A stretch of DNA of 38,808 bases from Desulfurococcales archaeon (GCA_027030065.1 JALVFK010000052.1:1-38808); one strand, 5' to 3'; positions 16,227-24,241 are shown, counted from the first letter of the stretch. Made by a program: numbers and translations. The notes: generated from the sequence alone by a model not told the origin.

Positions 16227-16838
16227 CTACAACTCTATATTTGCGTGTACAGCACGTAAATCCTCCTCCGTCTTACCCAGTCTCTCCATAAGCTCCACTA
16301 CAACTGAGTCAAGAAAAACCATAACTGTATCCTCGAAAAGTGTTCCAAGAGGAGCAAGTGGTTCATGTATGCCCAAGATCTGTCTAGCAAAATAGTCTTC
16401 CTCGCGTGCGATCTTAGTCCTACCCGGAACCTCTACAACAATATCAGCTATACGTGCAAGAGGACTATCCGGATAACTCGTTATCGCAATAACAGTTGCA
16501 CCAACCTGTTTTGCTGCCTCAGCAGCTGTAACTATGAGCTTCGTTCTGCCGGAACCAGATATAGCTACAACTATATCTCCCCTACCTATACGTGGAACGA
16601 TGGTTTCCCCTAAAACGTAGACAGTATATCCTAGATGAAGTAGACGCATAGCAAAAGCCCTTCCAACAAGACCACTCCTACCAGCACCCATAACAAGTAT
16701 CTTCACATTGGGCTTACCGTAAACTTTTGTTAAAGTATTAATCATTCTTTCAAGTTGCTCACGCTTAATCTCGCGTGTAGCAGAAATAATGAAATCTGCG
16801 ATACTATACATGGTTTTGTAAACATTCTCAACCATCAA
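16227..16838 (-). CDS. hxlB: 6-phospho-3-hexuloisomerase (PHI)
   Basis: The 203-residue protein is a SIS-domain isomerase. The sugar-phosphate binding motifs are [18 protein letters not shown] and [12 protein letters not shown], and the C-terminal block is [26 protein letters not shown] interconverts 3-hexulose 6-phosphate and fructose 6-phosphate. In archaea without a pentose phosphate pathway it works with 3-hexulose-6-phosphate synthase to make ribulose 5-phosphate and release formaldehyde. The synthase partner, fused or adjacent in some archaea, is absent here. It is the first gene of the minus-strand group hxlB-hypA-mrp-aldolase. The start is TTG 16838 or ATG 16835, about 30-40 bases after a TATA-like TAATTTTTATCC (minus strand). 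Confidence 0.92.
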   Translation of the reverse strand: MMVENVYKTMYSIADFIISATREIKREQLERMINTLTKVYGKPNVKILVMGAGRSGLVGRAFAMRLLHLGYTVYVLGETIVPRIGRGDIVVAISGSGRTKLIVTAAEAAKQVGATVIAITSYPDSPLARIADIVVEVPGRTKIAREEDYFARQILGIHEPLAPLGTLFEDTVMVFLDSVVVELMERLGKTEEDLRAVHANIEL

Positions 16839-16852
16839 TCAGTCCCAGGTGA

Positions 16853-16910
16853 AACTAGTTCGCCTCTAGGATAAAAATTAAGTGTCACATATTTGTCCCC
16901 AACTAGTTCG
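16853..16910. promoter_or_regulatory. paired AACTAGTTCG motifs around the hxlB promoter
   Basis: AACTAGTTCG occurs at 16853-16862 and again at 16901-16910, and its first eight bases are themselves a palindrome. The copies are 48 bases apart, start to start, and bracket the minus-strand TATA-like sequence at about 16868-16880. This arrangement suits an operator pair for a dimeric regulator, perhaps the one encoded divergently at 17060. That link is inference. Confidence 0.45.
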
Positions 16911-17059
16911 AAAAATTACCTACTTTTTCAATAGGTCTCATTTAGCGTAATACTGTAGAAATATAAAGTTTCTTCTAATCGAGAAGGAAATTATTGGTGA
17001 TAAAATCTATAAGCAAAATTTCTACACGATAAAATCCTAGAATAAAGGTAAAAAACATA

Positions 17060-18100
17060 ATGGAAACCAGGGAGCTGTTTGACTTACTAGAAAAACTGTA
17101 TAAAACAAGTGTATTGGGTTTAAGTAGGCTTGCAAGAGCCCTAAATATATCATATAACAAATTATACGTCTTTATTAATTCCCTTAGAAGACTAGGTTTT
17201 GAAATAGTTCCGTGCATTAATCTAAGGTTTGTCAAACTCGGTGTAATGATAGTACTAAGTGATAAACCAATAATTGATGATTGTAAACCCTTATTTCCTA
17301 AAGGTCATTTCGTGCTTCTCATGGTACCCCTAGATATAGGATATAAGGACTTGAGATCCATAATAGGCCCATCAGTAAGCTCCTTAAAGGTCTATTTTAT
17401 AGAAGAAGCCCAGTTACCAAAGCCTATGCTTGCGAAATATAACGTCGATAGCAGTTTTGAGATACTTAAAAAAGAGAGAGTATGGAGGCTACTCTTAGAA
17501 ACAATTGAAAGAATTGATAGGATGCAAATAGAACATGCAACATACTCTAATATTGTTTATAGCGAAAGATATAAAGTAAGTAAGATAGATTTAAAGATAA
17601 TGAATGAGCTAGTGAAAGATCCGTTTATTTCATCAAAGAAACTCGCAGAGAAACTAGGCATATCTGTGGGGAAGCTTAGAAGAAGGATGGTTATTCGTAT
17701 AGAGCCGTTGATGAAGGGATATAGAGTTTTATGGGCACCATACTATAGGCTGTTTAATGCAATATTGTTTAATGTTTTTAGAGTTAAATCTATTTCTTCG
17801 AGAATTCTCTATGAGATATTATCGGAGTTCCCTTTATCGGTTTTAACAGCATATAATTCAAATGAGAACATAATTGTTAATGCACTACTTGTTGACAGTC
17901 TAACATATGATTATACTAGAAAGTATTTGAGAATTGCTGAAAGAGAATATGGTGTAGAGATAATTGATTCTTGGGGCTATTTATATTCTGGTTTAGAGAA
18001 ACAAGTAATACCGTGTAGAGCTCTAGTAGAATATGACAAGAGGTCTAAGAGGTTCCGATTAAAAATGCCTCCTACCAGGACTACTGGCACCGAGCTATAG
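17060..18100 (+). CDS. crenarchaeal regulator with two helix-turn-helix units
   Basis: I do not know a named family for this 346-residue protein. Residues 1-45 look like a helix-turn-helix (GLSRLARALNISYNKLYVFINSLRRLGF). A second one at about 180-215 is Lrp/AsnC-like (KIDLKIMNELVKDPFISSKKLAEKLGISVGKLRRRM). Each is followed by an alpha/beta region, so the protein resembles two diverged copies of a DNA-binding plus ligand-binding unit. It is transcribed divergently from hxlB, with 221 bases between, which is typical of a regulator controlling its neighbour. Its 3' end overlaps the convergent HAD gene by 20 bases. Confidence 0.65.
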   Translation: METRELFDLLEKLYKTSVLGLSRLARALNISYNKLYVFINSLRRLGFEIVPCINLRFVKLGVMIVLSDKPIIDDCKPLFPKGHFVLLMVPLDIGYKDLRSIIGPSVSSLKVYFIEEAQLPKPMLAKYNVDSSFEILKKERVWRLLLETIERIDRMQIEHATYSNIVYSERYKVSKIDLKIMNELVKDPFISSKKLAEKLGISVGKLRRRMVIRIEPLMKGYRVLWAPYYRLFNAILFNVFRVKSISSRILYEILSEFPLSVLTAYNSNENIIVNALLVDSLTYDYTRKYLRIAEREYGVEIIDSWGYLYSGLEKQVIPCRALVEYDKRSKRFRLKMPPTRTTGTEL

Positions 18101-18755
18101 CTTTAGGTATTTCAGATAACTCATTTACTACTATGTCGGCATTATCTGCGAGTTTTATAGAACAGTTATACGCTATACCGCAACCAGCAAGTTTTATTAC
18201 GCCGATGTCCCAATCCGAGTCTCCCACATATATTGTCTCCCTTATACTTACTCCGTAGTGTCTAGCACTCCACAACAATGTGAGGGGTTTCCTGTAGGGG
18301 GGCATGCGTGCACGCTGATTCTCTGATACAATTCCATTACTGGTAAATGTTATTGGGTTAGCGATCCAGAAGTCGAATTCATATTTACTTGCTATTTTTT
18401 CGGCTAACTGACCTATACCAGCACTTATAATTCCTACTATGAATCCCTTATTCTTAAGCTCACCTACAACTCTACTAACGTTGTCGTTTACTTTTATCCC
18501 ATCTATGGCTTCGAGTAAGTCTTCCCGTCTAAGCTTTCTGCCGAGCGCTTTATTCCATAGCTCTATATCCCTTCTTATCCATTCATTATAGTCTATCCGA
18601 CCCCATACGTAGTCTAAAAAATTCTTCCTCCTCGAACTTATGGGTACACCAAAATAGTCGTGAACGTATTCCCAACTACTCTTAGATTTTGTTAAAACTC
18701 CGTCCAGATCAAAGGCTATTAACTTATATTTTCTAGTGGACAATTTGGTAACCAC
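18081..18755 (-). CDS. HAD-family phosphatase, SerB-like
   Basis: This 224-residue haloacid dehalogenase-type phosphatase has all four motifs: I, FDLDGVLT with D16 and D18; II, IISAG; III, the lysine of RKPLTLLW; IV, YVGDSDWD. The helical cap between motif I and II includes DYVWGRIDYNEWIRRD, as in phosphoserine-phosphatase-like type IB enzymes. The substrate cannot be deduced: phosphoserine is possible but the cap differs from classical SerB. The start is GTG at 18755. It has no close co-directional partner upstream, and its end overlaps the convergent regulator gene. Confidence 0.85.
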   Translation of the reverse strand: MVTKLSTRKYKLIAFDLDGVLTKSKSSWEYVHDYFGVPISSRRKNFLDYVWGRIDYNEWIRRDIELWNKALGRKLRREDLLEAIDGIKVNDNVSRVVGELKNKGFIVGIISAGIGQLAEKIASKYEFDFWIANPITFTSNGIVSENQRARMPPYRKPLTLLWSARHYGVSIRETIYVGDSDWDIGVIKLAGCGIAYNCSIKLADNADIVVNELSEIPKAIARCQ

Positions 18756-18836
18756 TTTCTCGAACTTTATCTAGACTAGGAGTACTTGGATGTGATAAAA
18801 ATATTGTATTATATCCAATTATTAGGATGCTCTCTT

Positions 18837-19415
18837 CTAAGAGCTTAGCCGTAATAGTGTTTCAATTACATCTATTATCGTGTTGAGGCTGAGCTTCTTC
18901 TTAGACCCCGTTATCTCTAAGTCTAGATTATATGATTTATCTACGGGGTCGTAGGAGACTATTACTCTACCGAGTCCTCTAATAGTTATACTTAGAGTCG
19001 TCCCTATTCTCTCAACTATAGCTCTATCTCCAACCACACTAGTTATCTTATCGAAGGCTTCCTCTACTTCCTTTAACTCTTTCTTCTCCTTACCTAGTGC
19101 TTGGAGTCTCGCATCAATTGCTTCAACTATCTCTGGAATATCCTTGTACTTCTCTTTAGCTAAACGCAGTATCTCATCAATTAAGTCTATTTTACCCGCA
19201 TCCTTTAGAAACTTCACTAGCTCGTCAAAGTCTGGGCTACGTAAATAGTCTACGAGCTTCTTTATGTCTCCTCCAAAAGCAGAGAACTTGTATTTCTCCT
19301 CGGCTTTCTCAATCATCTTCCTGACATCGTCTGCTACCTGTTTTGCTATATCCATTTTAGACGCTAGCACATAGTTTACGATATGTCTTAGGAAATCAAC
19401 CTTCTTAGCACTCAT
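18837..19415 (-). CDS. conserved-looking helical protein of unknown function
   Basis: I do not recognise this 192-residue protein. Residues 1-115 are predicted to be charged helices (for example DIAKQVADDVRKMIEKAEEKYK and EEAFDKI). Residues 125-192 form a short beta region (TLSITIRGLGRVIVSYDPVDKSYNLDLEI) and a final helix. There is no signal peptide or membrane segment. ATG at 19415 follows a GAGGGTG ribosome binding site. It appears to be a real gene from its composition, its ribosome binding site and its intergenic promoter space, but no role is suggested by neighbours. Confidence 0.7.
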   Translation of the reverse strand: MSAKKVDFLRHIVNYVLASKMDIAKQVADDVRKMIEKAEEKYKFSAFGGDIKKLVDYLRSPDFDELVKFLKDAGKIDLIDEILRLAKEKYKDIPEIVEAIDARLQALGKEKKELKEVEEAFDKITSVVGDRAIVERIGTTLSITIRGLGRVIVSYDPVDKSYNLDLEITGSKKKLSLNTIIDVIETLLRLSS

Positions 19416-19520
19416 GAGGTCAACACCCTCTTAGAGTTATTTATGTGTTAGGGGTTGTTGGCGATACAGCCCAGTATAATGGTATATTTATTGATTAAAA
19501 AGGTAACCATCAACACTCTG

Positions 19521-20249
19521 CTAGTAAGCCCAGATATTTCCGGGTTCAATCAAGGTCTCGTTTTCTCCACGGATCTCCTCAACTCTTGCCTCTTCTAGTC
19601 TCCTCGACTCTAATACTCCTATAACATTTATCGCAATATGTGTTATTATGCTTGGAACAATAGTGTTTAAAATGAGTACTGGTAAGCCTAAAACAAGGGC
19701 TACAGCAAGGATAACTAGGAGGCCCTCCTTCTTAACCGATTTCAAATGAGCTAGCATGAAGAGGATAGCCGATAAGACGAGTGCTATTAAGCCATTATTG
19801 AATAATAGTTTAAAAGCATAGAAGAAGAATCCACGGAAAACAATCTCCTCTAGAATAGGGGCTAGGAGGAAGAGAATTAAGGCTAGTAGAACAGGGTTAA
19901 TAGACCTAATAGTCTCAACTGGGAATTTCATAAGGTATTCTTCTCCTATAATCCTCGTACTAGCCATTAACACTATGAGAGCTAATCCAATAGAACCCAA
20001 AGTCCATATAGTAAACGCTAAGCCTAATCTAACGCTAAAGAATACTTGCAAGGGTATCCCGAGGAGGGGGGAGAGACCTATAACTAATAGTAAAGCCGCG
20101 AGCTGCCCTACACCACCAGCGACAAGAAGGTTTATTGAGTATTTCCTAAATACTTTTACACTCGCGAGAACGTAGAGTGTTGAAGCTAAAGCCATAACGC
20201 CGATAGAACCCAAGCCTAATAGAAACAGTATTAGTGGATTAAATCCCAT
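19521..20249 (-). CDS. CPBP-family intramembrane metalloprotease
   Basis: The 242-residue protein has about six to seven membrane helices and the three motifs of the CAAX-protease/bacteriocin-processing (CPBP, Abi) family: EEIVFRG with E134, E135 and R139; FMLAH with H168; and HIAIN with H204 and N208. In the Rce1 group these residues hold the catalytic glutamates and bind substrate. In prokaryotes the substrates are mostly unknown. The start is ATG at 20249. It lies 15 bases after the Thg1-like gene in the same direction and is probably co-transcribed with it. Confidence 0.87.
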   Translation of the reverse strand: MGFNPLILFLLGLGSIGVMALASTLYVLASVKVFRKYSINLLVAGGVGQLAALLLVIGLSPLLGIPLQVFFSVRLGLAFTIWTLGSIGLALIVLMASTRIIGEEYLMKFPVETIRSINPVLLALILFLLAPILEEIVFRGFFFYAFKLLFNNGLIALVLSAILFMLAHLKSVKKEGLLVILAVALVLGLPVLILNTIVPSIITHIAINVIGVLESRRLEEARVEEIRGENETLIEPGNIWAY

Positions 20250-20264
20250 AGCCTAGCCCTCCCA

Positions 20265-20999
20265 TTAGCTGAGACTACCTATAATATTAACTGCTTCGAT
20301 AAGCCTCCACGGTCCAGGATATACTCTAGCTCTCCTACGAGAAACTATTATCTCCTCACCCGTAGCTCGATTAACTGCTCTCTTAGAATACTTATCCCAT
20401 ACTATCGACGAACCAAGCTTCTTCCAAACACTTATCCTACTAATATCTACGCCCTTCTCCCTAAGCTCTACTAACTGTTTTCGTAGAACTGGGCGATGCT
20501 CTCTCCACAACCCCATCATTGACGCTAGGCTTCCAATAAAGTTTCCAAAACCTACTCTAGCTCTATACAATATGTATTCGCGAACCTCGTCTAGGCTCTC
20601 AAGCTTTATTATCTTAGCATCAAATAACACCTGGTGACCCAGGATAAGGCTCATCCTAGAAGACACTATGCTTGGAACAATACTGAGTAGTTTCTCAACT
20701 CTACCACTATAAGGAGGGTTAGACAACACTATGAAGTTTGCCTCATCACTAACAATGTATGCACCAAAAAACCCGTACCTCACAACAACTTGATAAGCCG
20801 CTACAAGTAGTGATGAATGTATCCTAAGATCCCTTGGCCTCTCATAACGTCTCGGTAAACGATGAAAACCTACGCCATCAACTCTTATAGCAAAGGGAGC
20901 TTCTACTCTAAGACTAATCTCTCTAGACTTATACTTCTCCTCCAATATCAGAGGATTTACCTTAAGCAAAACCTCATCGGGTAATCCATTATCGTGCAA
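20265..20999 (-). CDS. Thg1-like 3'-5' nucleotidyltransferase (tRNAHis guanylyltransferase family)
   Basis: This 244-residue protein carries Thg1 landmarks: the metal-binding D41 in IRVDGVGFHRL, the following YERPRDLR, and the second metal pair D85/E86 in VSDEANFIVL, matching D29, D76 and E77 of human Thg1. Thg1 adds the G(-1) of tRNAHis in the 3'-5' direction; archaeal Thg1-like proteins add template-directed bases and can repair 5' ends. Which reaction applies here is not decidable. The start is TTG at 20999 after GGGGTAAGAG. A CPBP protease gene follows closely. Confidence 0.85.
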   Translation of the reverse strand: MHDNGLPDEVLLKVNPLILEEKYKSREISLRVEAPFAIRVDGVGFHRLPRRYERPRDLRIHSSLLVAAYQVVVRYGFFGAYIVSDEANFIVLSNPPYSGRVEKLLSIVPSIVSSRMSLILGHQVLFDAKIIKLESLDEVREYILYRARVGFGNFIGSLASMMGLWREHRPVLRKQLVELREKGVDISRISVWKKLGSSIVWDKYSKRAVNRATGEEIIVSRRRARVYPGPWRLIEAVNIIGSLS

Positions 21000-21039
21000 C
21001 TCTTACCCCATTACAACAACAATAAAAACGAGGATGAGA

Positions 21040-21345
21040 TTATTCTCCAGCAATATCTCTATAGGCTTCGTCTAGTACACTCTTCTTTTCTGGATGCTTT
21101 GTGAAATAATAGATAACATAACTACACAATGGAACAATCTTTAACCCGTTTTCCTCAGCATACCTTATAGCGGCTTCAACAAGTCTAGCAGCATACCCCC
21201 TACCTCGTAGCATTGGGGGAGTATAAGTTGACTCCAAGAACATTCTATCCCCTTCAACACGATACTTTAATACAGGTTTATCTTCTCCGGGTAAATCGAT
21301 ATAGAATAAATTCTTAGCCCTCTTAATAACTACCCTATTGGCCAT
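21040..21345 (-). CDS. small GNAT acetyltransferase-like protein (COG2388/YjdJ type)
   Basis: The 101 residues form the short GNAT variant of the COG2388 type. The acetyl-CoA region is MLRGRGYAARLVEAAIRYAEENG, followed by IVPLCSYVIYYFTKHPE with the conserved cysteine and the family's usual C-terminal His-Pro. Human and bacterial members of this small family bind acetyl-CoA, but their substrates are uncertain. ATG at 21345. The gene lies 40 bases upstream of the Thg1-like gene in the same direction, so it may head that operon. Confidence 0.85.
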   Translation of the reverse strand: MANRVVIKRAKNLFYIDLPGEDKPVLKYRVEGDRMFLESTYTPPMLRGRGYAARLVEAAIRYAEENGLKIVPLCSYVIYYFTKHPEKKSVLDEAYRDIAGE

Positions 21346-21610
21346 TATACTTCTGCCTCGAACAACACTAGCAAGTATACCCTAATATGTATTAATAATA
21401 AGATGTATTCTGTTGTGAAACAAAGTTATTACTTACTATAGGAATCTATCAAAACCGTTTTATACCCAAGAGTACATTAGAGAGACCTGGAGAATATGGA
21501 GGAGAAGTATTTGGCTACACAAAGCATTAATAGAACAATATATCTAGCCTCTAAACCCAGTTCTTCCATTAAAAATAAGAGCCATACCTATATGAGAGGG
21601 AACGTATTTA

Positions 21611-21937
21611 ATGCCTAGAAGAAACGCCCGTAAAAGAAAGGAAAGAAGAGGAGTATACAGCGTAGACGTACAAAAATACAGTATTTATCCACGAATACAG
21701 AAGCCAGCAGAATATACTACACCAGCCCAACAGCTAAGACCAGGAAAAACAATAGAAGTAGACATAATAGACGTAGACGAAAAGAATCGTGGAATAGCAA
21801 AATACGGTAACTACCAAGTACTCGTACTAGGCCAGGCAACTGTAGGAGACCGTGTAAAAGTAAAAATAGAGCAGATAAGAGGAGACACTATTATCGCCAG
21901 CATCTTGTCCATGAAGAAAAGCGATATAGAATACTAG
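21611..21937 (+). CDS. TRAM-domain RNA-binding protein
   Basis: This 108-residue protein has a very basic N-terminus (MPRRNARKRKERRG) and a single TRAM domain at about residues 40-105: GKTIEVDIIDVDEKNRGIAKYGNYQVLV, then GDRVKVKIEQIRGDTIIASI. Stand-alone TRAM proteins are abundant archaeal RNA-binding proteins that have been linked to RNA chaperoning. The basic tail should increase RNA contact. A TATA box, GTTTTATAC at 21457-21465, places the transcription start near 21487, giving a leader of about 120 bases. The following gene starts 11 bases after the stop. Confidence 0.9.
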   Translation: MPRRNARKRKERRGVYSVDVQKYSIYPRIQKPAEYTTPAQQLRPGKTIEVDIIDVDEKNRGIAKYGNYQVLVLGQATVGDRVKVKIEQIRGDTIIASILSMKKSDIEY

Positions 21938-21948
21938 GCGAAGCCCAG

Positions 21949-22347
21949 GTGCATTCAAGACTAAAACACTATGATGTTATTTCCATAGAAATAGATGAAA
22001 GAGAACAAAACGATCTAAAAGGTGCCATAATTGTAGTAGAAGAAAACAAGCTAACAGAAGACTTTAGAAACTATTATTTCTACATAGAGCCCACAAAAAT
22101 AAACGTCTACAAAGTTAGAGAAAAACCACGGCTCATAGACATAGTTTTTGACGAAAAAATAGTAGAATTCTATGGAAAAGAGAAAACACGTAAACTGAGA
22201 GAAGCCGCACTAATAACAAACAAGCTAGAGTTATCACCAGTTCTAGTAGGAGACAAAACACTTTATCCCGAAGCAATACTAGACATAACATTTACCGACA
22301 AGGAAGCCCAGGTAAAAGTAACCGTAAAATACCCTAAAATAAAATAA
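21949..22347 (+). CDS. unknown 132-residue protein in operon with TRAM gene
   Basis: No family is recognised. The protein is an alternating alpha/beta polypeptide rich in Lys and Glu with no membrane segment. Visible stretches are YDVISIEIDEREQNDLKGAIIVVEE, then FYIEPTKINVYKV, and a C-terminal strand pair ILDITFTDKEAQVKVTVKY. The start is GTG at 21949, following AGCCCAGG. Spacing of 11 bases from the TRAM gene suggests co-transcription and perhaps an RNA-linked job, but this is only context. Confidence 0.68.
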   Translation: MHSRLKHYDVISIEIDEREQNDLKGAIIVVEENKLTEDFRNYYFYIEPTKINVYKVREKPRLIDIVFDEKIVEFYGKEKTRKLREAALITNKLELSPVLVGDKTLYPEAILDITFTDKEAQVKVTVKYPKIK

Positions 22348-22356
22348 TTATTAATG

Positions 22357-22420
22357 GTGCCTCGGCTAAGGAAAATGAACCCCAGAGAAGGGGGATAGTG
22401 CAGCCGAGGCCGGCGCCGGT
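22357..22420 (+). ncRNA. G+C-rich structured element, candidate small RNA or 3' structure
   Basis: In an AT-rich intergenic region this segment folds well. A nine-pair stem, GCCTCGGCT (22359-22367) with AGCCGAGGC (22402-22410), encloses an asymmetric internal loop and an inner CCCC/GGGG stem (22380-22383 with 22390-22393). A self-complementary CCGGCGCCGG follows at 22410-22419. High G+C plus stable pairing marks non-coding RNA in AT-rich hyperthermophiles. No box C/D motif fits, and no ANA box follows the stem, so the class is unknown. It could instead be a 3'-end structure of the upstream operon. Confidence 0.45.
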
Positions 22421-22518
22421 CCCACACTATATTCCATGATTATATTAGTTATTTCATCTAGAGACTATGTGGTAACCGTAAAAAATAGTTGACTTATCTC
22501 ATACTATAATGTATTTAG

Positions 22519-22999
22519 CTAGCTTAGACAAGGTCTAAGATATAATGTGCCATTGTATTCTATTATTTGTGCTCCTATATTATTACCATATATCCCAAGA
22601 CAACCAGTAATTGTTACTGTAGTATTTATGCTAAGATTTCTTAGTATCTCTGTGTATCTCTGTAAACGGTATTCTATCGTTAGTAGTATTATTCTCCCAC
22701 TATCCCTTAACTATTACACGGTATTCTTGGTCTCCTACCACGATGTTTATCTATCCATTATAATCTATGTCTTCAATAGTGCCAGTAACAGTTATTGTCG
22801 ATCTTGTATAATTGTCTTCTATAAAATGTTTCTATTTCTTATGTCATGCATTCCTCTTTCAATACTTGTATGATGATCTCTTAACCATCTATACTCTCCT
22901 TGCCCGGTAATGTTTCTCTGAGATGTATATGCGTATGCTACTAATCCCGCTGCAAATACTATTAGCTAACATTACTCCTATTATGACTGCTCTTTTCAT
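22519..22999 (-). pseudogene. decayed gene for a small exported protein
   Basis: Reading the minus strand, a GAGGTGA ribosome binding site precedes ATG at 22999 and a hydrophobic N-terminus, MKRAVIIGVMLA. The frame must then shift to continue as AGLVAYAYTSQRNITGQGEY. A further shift after an in-frame stop gives STITVTGTIEDIDYNG, stop, INIVVGDQEYRVIVKG, stop. A last shift gives NTTVTITGCLGIYGNN and GAQIIEYNGTLYLRP before a TAG at 22519-22521. At least three shifts and two or more internal stops separate pieces that clearly make one beta-rich protein with OB-like strands. Sequencing error could explain one of these but hardly all. Confidence 0.75.
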
Positions 23000-23152
23000 T
23001 TCCTTGACTTCACCTCATCGTGTATTACACGTATTATTTTTTATATTTTTTATATTATTGATTCACTTGCGTATACACAAATTGTGCATAACACGAGTAT
23101 AGTTAGAGATAGCTAACATGGTTGGCGACAATGCCTGGAGAGGATTAGAGAA

Positions 23153-23881
23153 ATGCATGCATATCATCAAGTGTTCCTAATAGTCGGTGTAGTTGATGCT
23201 ATTGCCCTAATACTTTCTGTCTACATAGTGTATGTTTTACTGAAACTGAACAAGCTCTTAGGTACTAAGAGTTTACTATTAGTTTTCGCTGGATATCTTG
23301 TGTTTTCTCTAGGGCTCAGCTTATCTATTGCATCGAGTATGCTAGTATTTTTCTATGGACCTAGCGAGCCTCGGGGCCCACCAGAGCTTATTGTTGGAGC
23401 ACGTAGAGGTTTATTCCTGGGTGAAGGACTTGCTTTTAGAGTGGGGTTTACTGCTTGGAATATTATCGGATACTCAAGCATAGTTTATGCTGTATCTTAT
23501 CTACTGGTATTAGCTGGCCTCCTTATATCAAGGTATAAGGTTGTAGAAATAAATCAAGACAATCTTGGCGTGAGTACTCGAGCTCCTCTAGTAGCTATAT
23601 CGATTCCTACTGCTCTCGGAGCAGCGCAACCAGTAATTCACGCATCATACCTACTGTTAGCTGGTGATGGCCTTAGCCTAATACTACTCATCGGTATCGT
23701 GTTCTTACACTGTGGTTATCTTAGAGGAAGGCTAGGCTATCTCCTCCTACTAGCATCACATGCCTTTAGGCTTCTCGCAGTCTTCTCAGTAAATCCGTGG
23801 ATTCTAGTTGTAGCTGAACTCGTGAGGCCTCTAGGCTTAATCCTTATTGCAACAGCTCTAGCGGAGGCTAGTAGGAAGTGA
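23153..23881 (+). CDS. polytopic membrane protein, unknown, paired with HTH gene
   Basis: This 242-residue protein has about seven hydrophobic helices, short loops and no recognised catalytic motif. One loop (GPSEPRGPPELIVGARRG) separates helices two and three. A His-rich patch (VIHASYLL, FLHCGY, ASHAFRLL) lies in the later helices and might bind metal or cofactor, though this is only a residue pattern. ATG at 23153 has a GGAGAGG-like site upstream. The stop overlaps the start of the winged-helix gene (GTGA), so the two are translationally coupled, a common layout for archaeal membrane-linked signalling pairs. Confidence 0.75.
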   Translation: MHAYHQVFLIVGVVDAIALILSVYIVYVLLKLNKLLGTKSLLLVFAGYLVFSLGLSLSIASSMLVFFYGPSEPRGPPELIVGARRGLFLGEGLAFRVGFTAWNIIGYSSIVYAVSYLLVLAGLLISRYKVVEINQDNLGVSTRAPLVAISIPTALGAAQPVIHASYLLLAGDGLSLILLIGIVFLHCGYLRGRLGYLLLLASHAFRLLAVFSVNPWILVVAELVRPLGLILIATALAEASRK

Positions 23882-24168
23882 GCCCTATTAAGAAAGCACC
23901 GTATCGAAGCCAGGCTGGTATAATCTATGATATACTTAGAGCACTATATAGTGAGGGTGAAATGCCTCCAACAAGAATAACATATTATGCACGACTCCCC
24001 TATGATAGACTTAAACCCATGCTGAGAAAACTAGTAGAAAAGGGATTAGTAGAGGAGGTTCGCGAAAGAAAACGCGTATACTATAAGATTACTATGAAGG
24101 GATACGAAGCCCTCAAAGAGCTAGAAAAAACTAAGAAACTACTAGAAGCACTAGGTATGAGGTTCTAA
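23878..24168 (+). CDS. winged-helix DNA-binding protein
   Basis: The 96 residues form one winged helix, similar to archaeal PadR/ArsR-type small regulators. The pieces are IIYDILRALYSEGEMPPTRITYYARLPYDRLKPMLRKLVEKGLVEEV, then the wing RKRVYYKITMKGYEAL, then a C-terminal helix for dimerisation. The GTG start at 23878 lies inside the stop of the membrane-protein gene. The partner suggests that membrane events control this DNA-binding protein or that it regulates its own operon. Confidence 0.87.
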   Translation: MSPIKKAPYRSQAGIIYDILRALYSEGEMPPTRITYYARLPYDRLKPMLRKLVEKGLVEEVRERKRVYYKITMKGYEALKELEKTKKLLEALGMRF

Positions 24169-24241
24169 GTCCCAGACATAGTTTGTTCGAATAATTAGAG
24201 CTAAATAATTATCTGAAAACCTCTTTTCGAGGGAACTACTT

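Noticed and set aside
22357-22420. H/ACA guide RNA
   Set aside because: The stem and internal loop are suggestive, but no ANA box follows the lower stem and no K-turn or K-loop is seen in the short apical part.
22547-22873. Plus-strand 108-residue open frame, hydrophobic
   Set aside because: It is antisense to the decayed gene at 22519-22999, has no ribosome binding site, and its Ile/Ser/Tyr-rich composition is that of a shadow frame.
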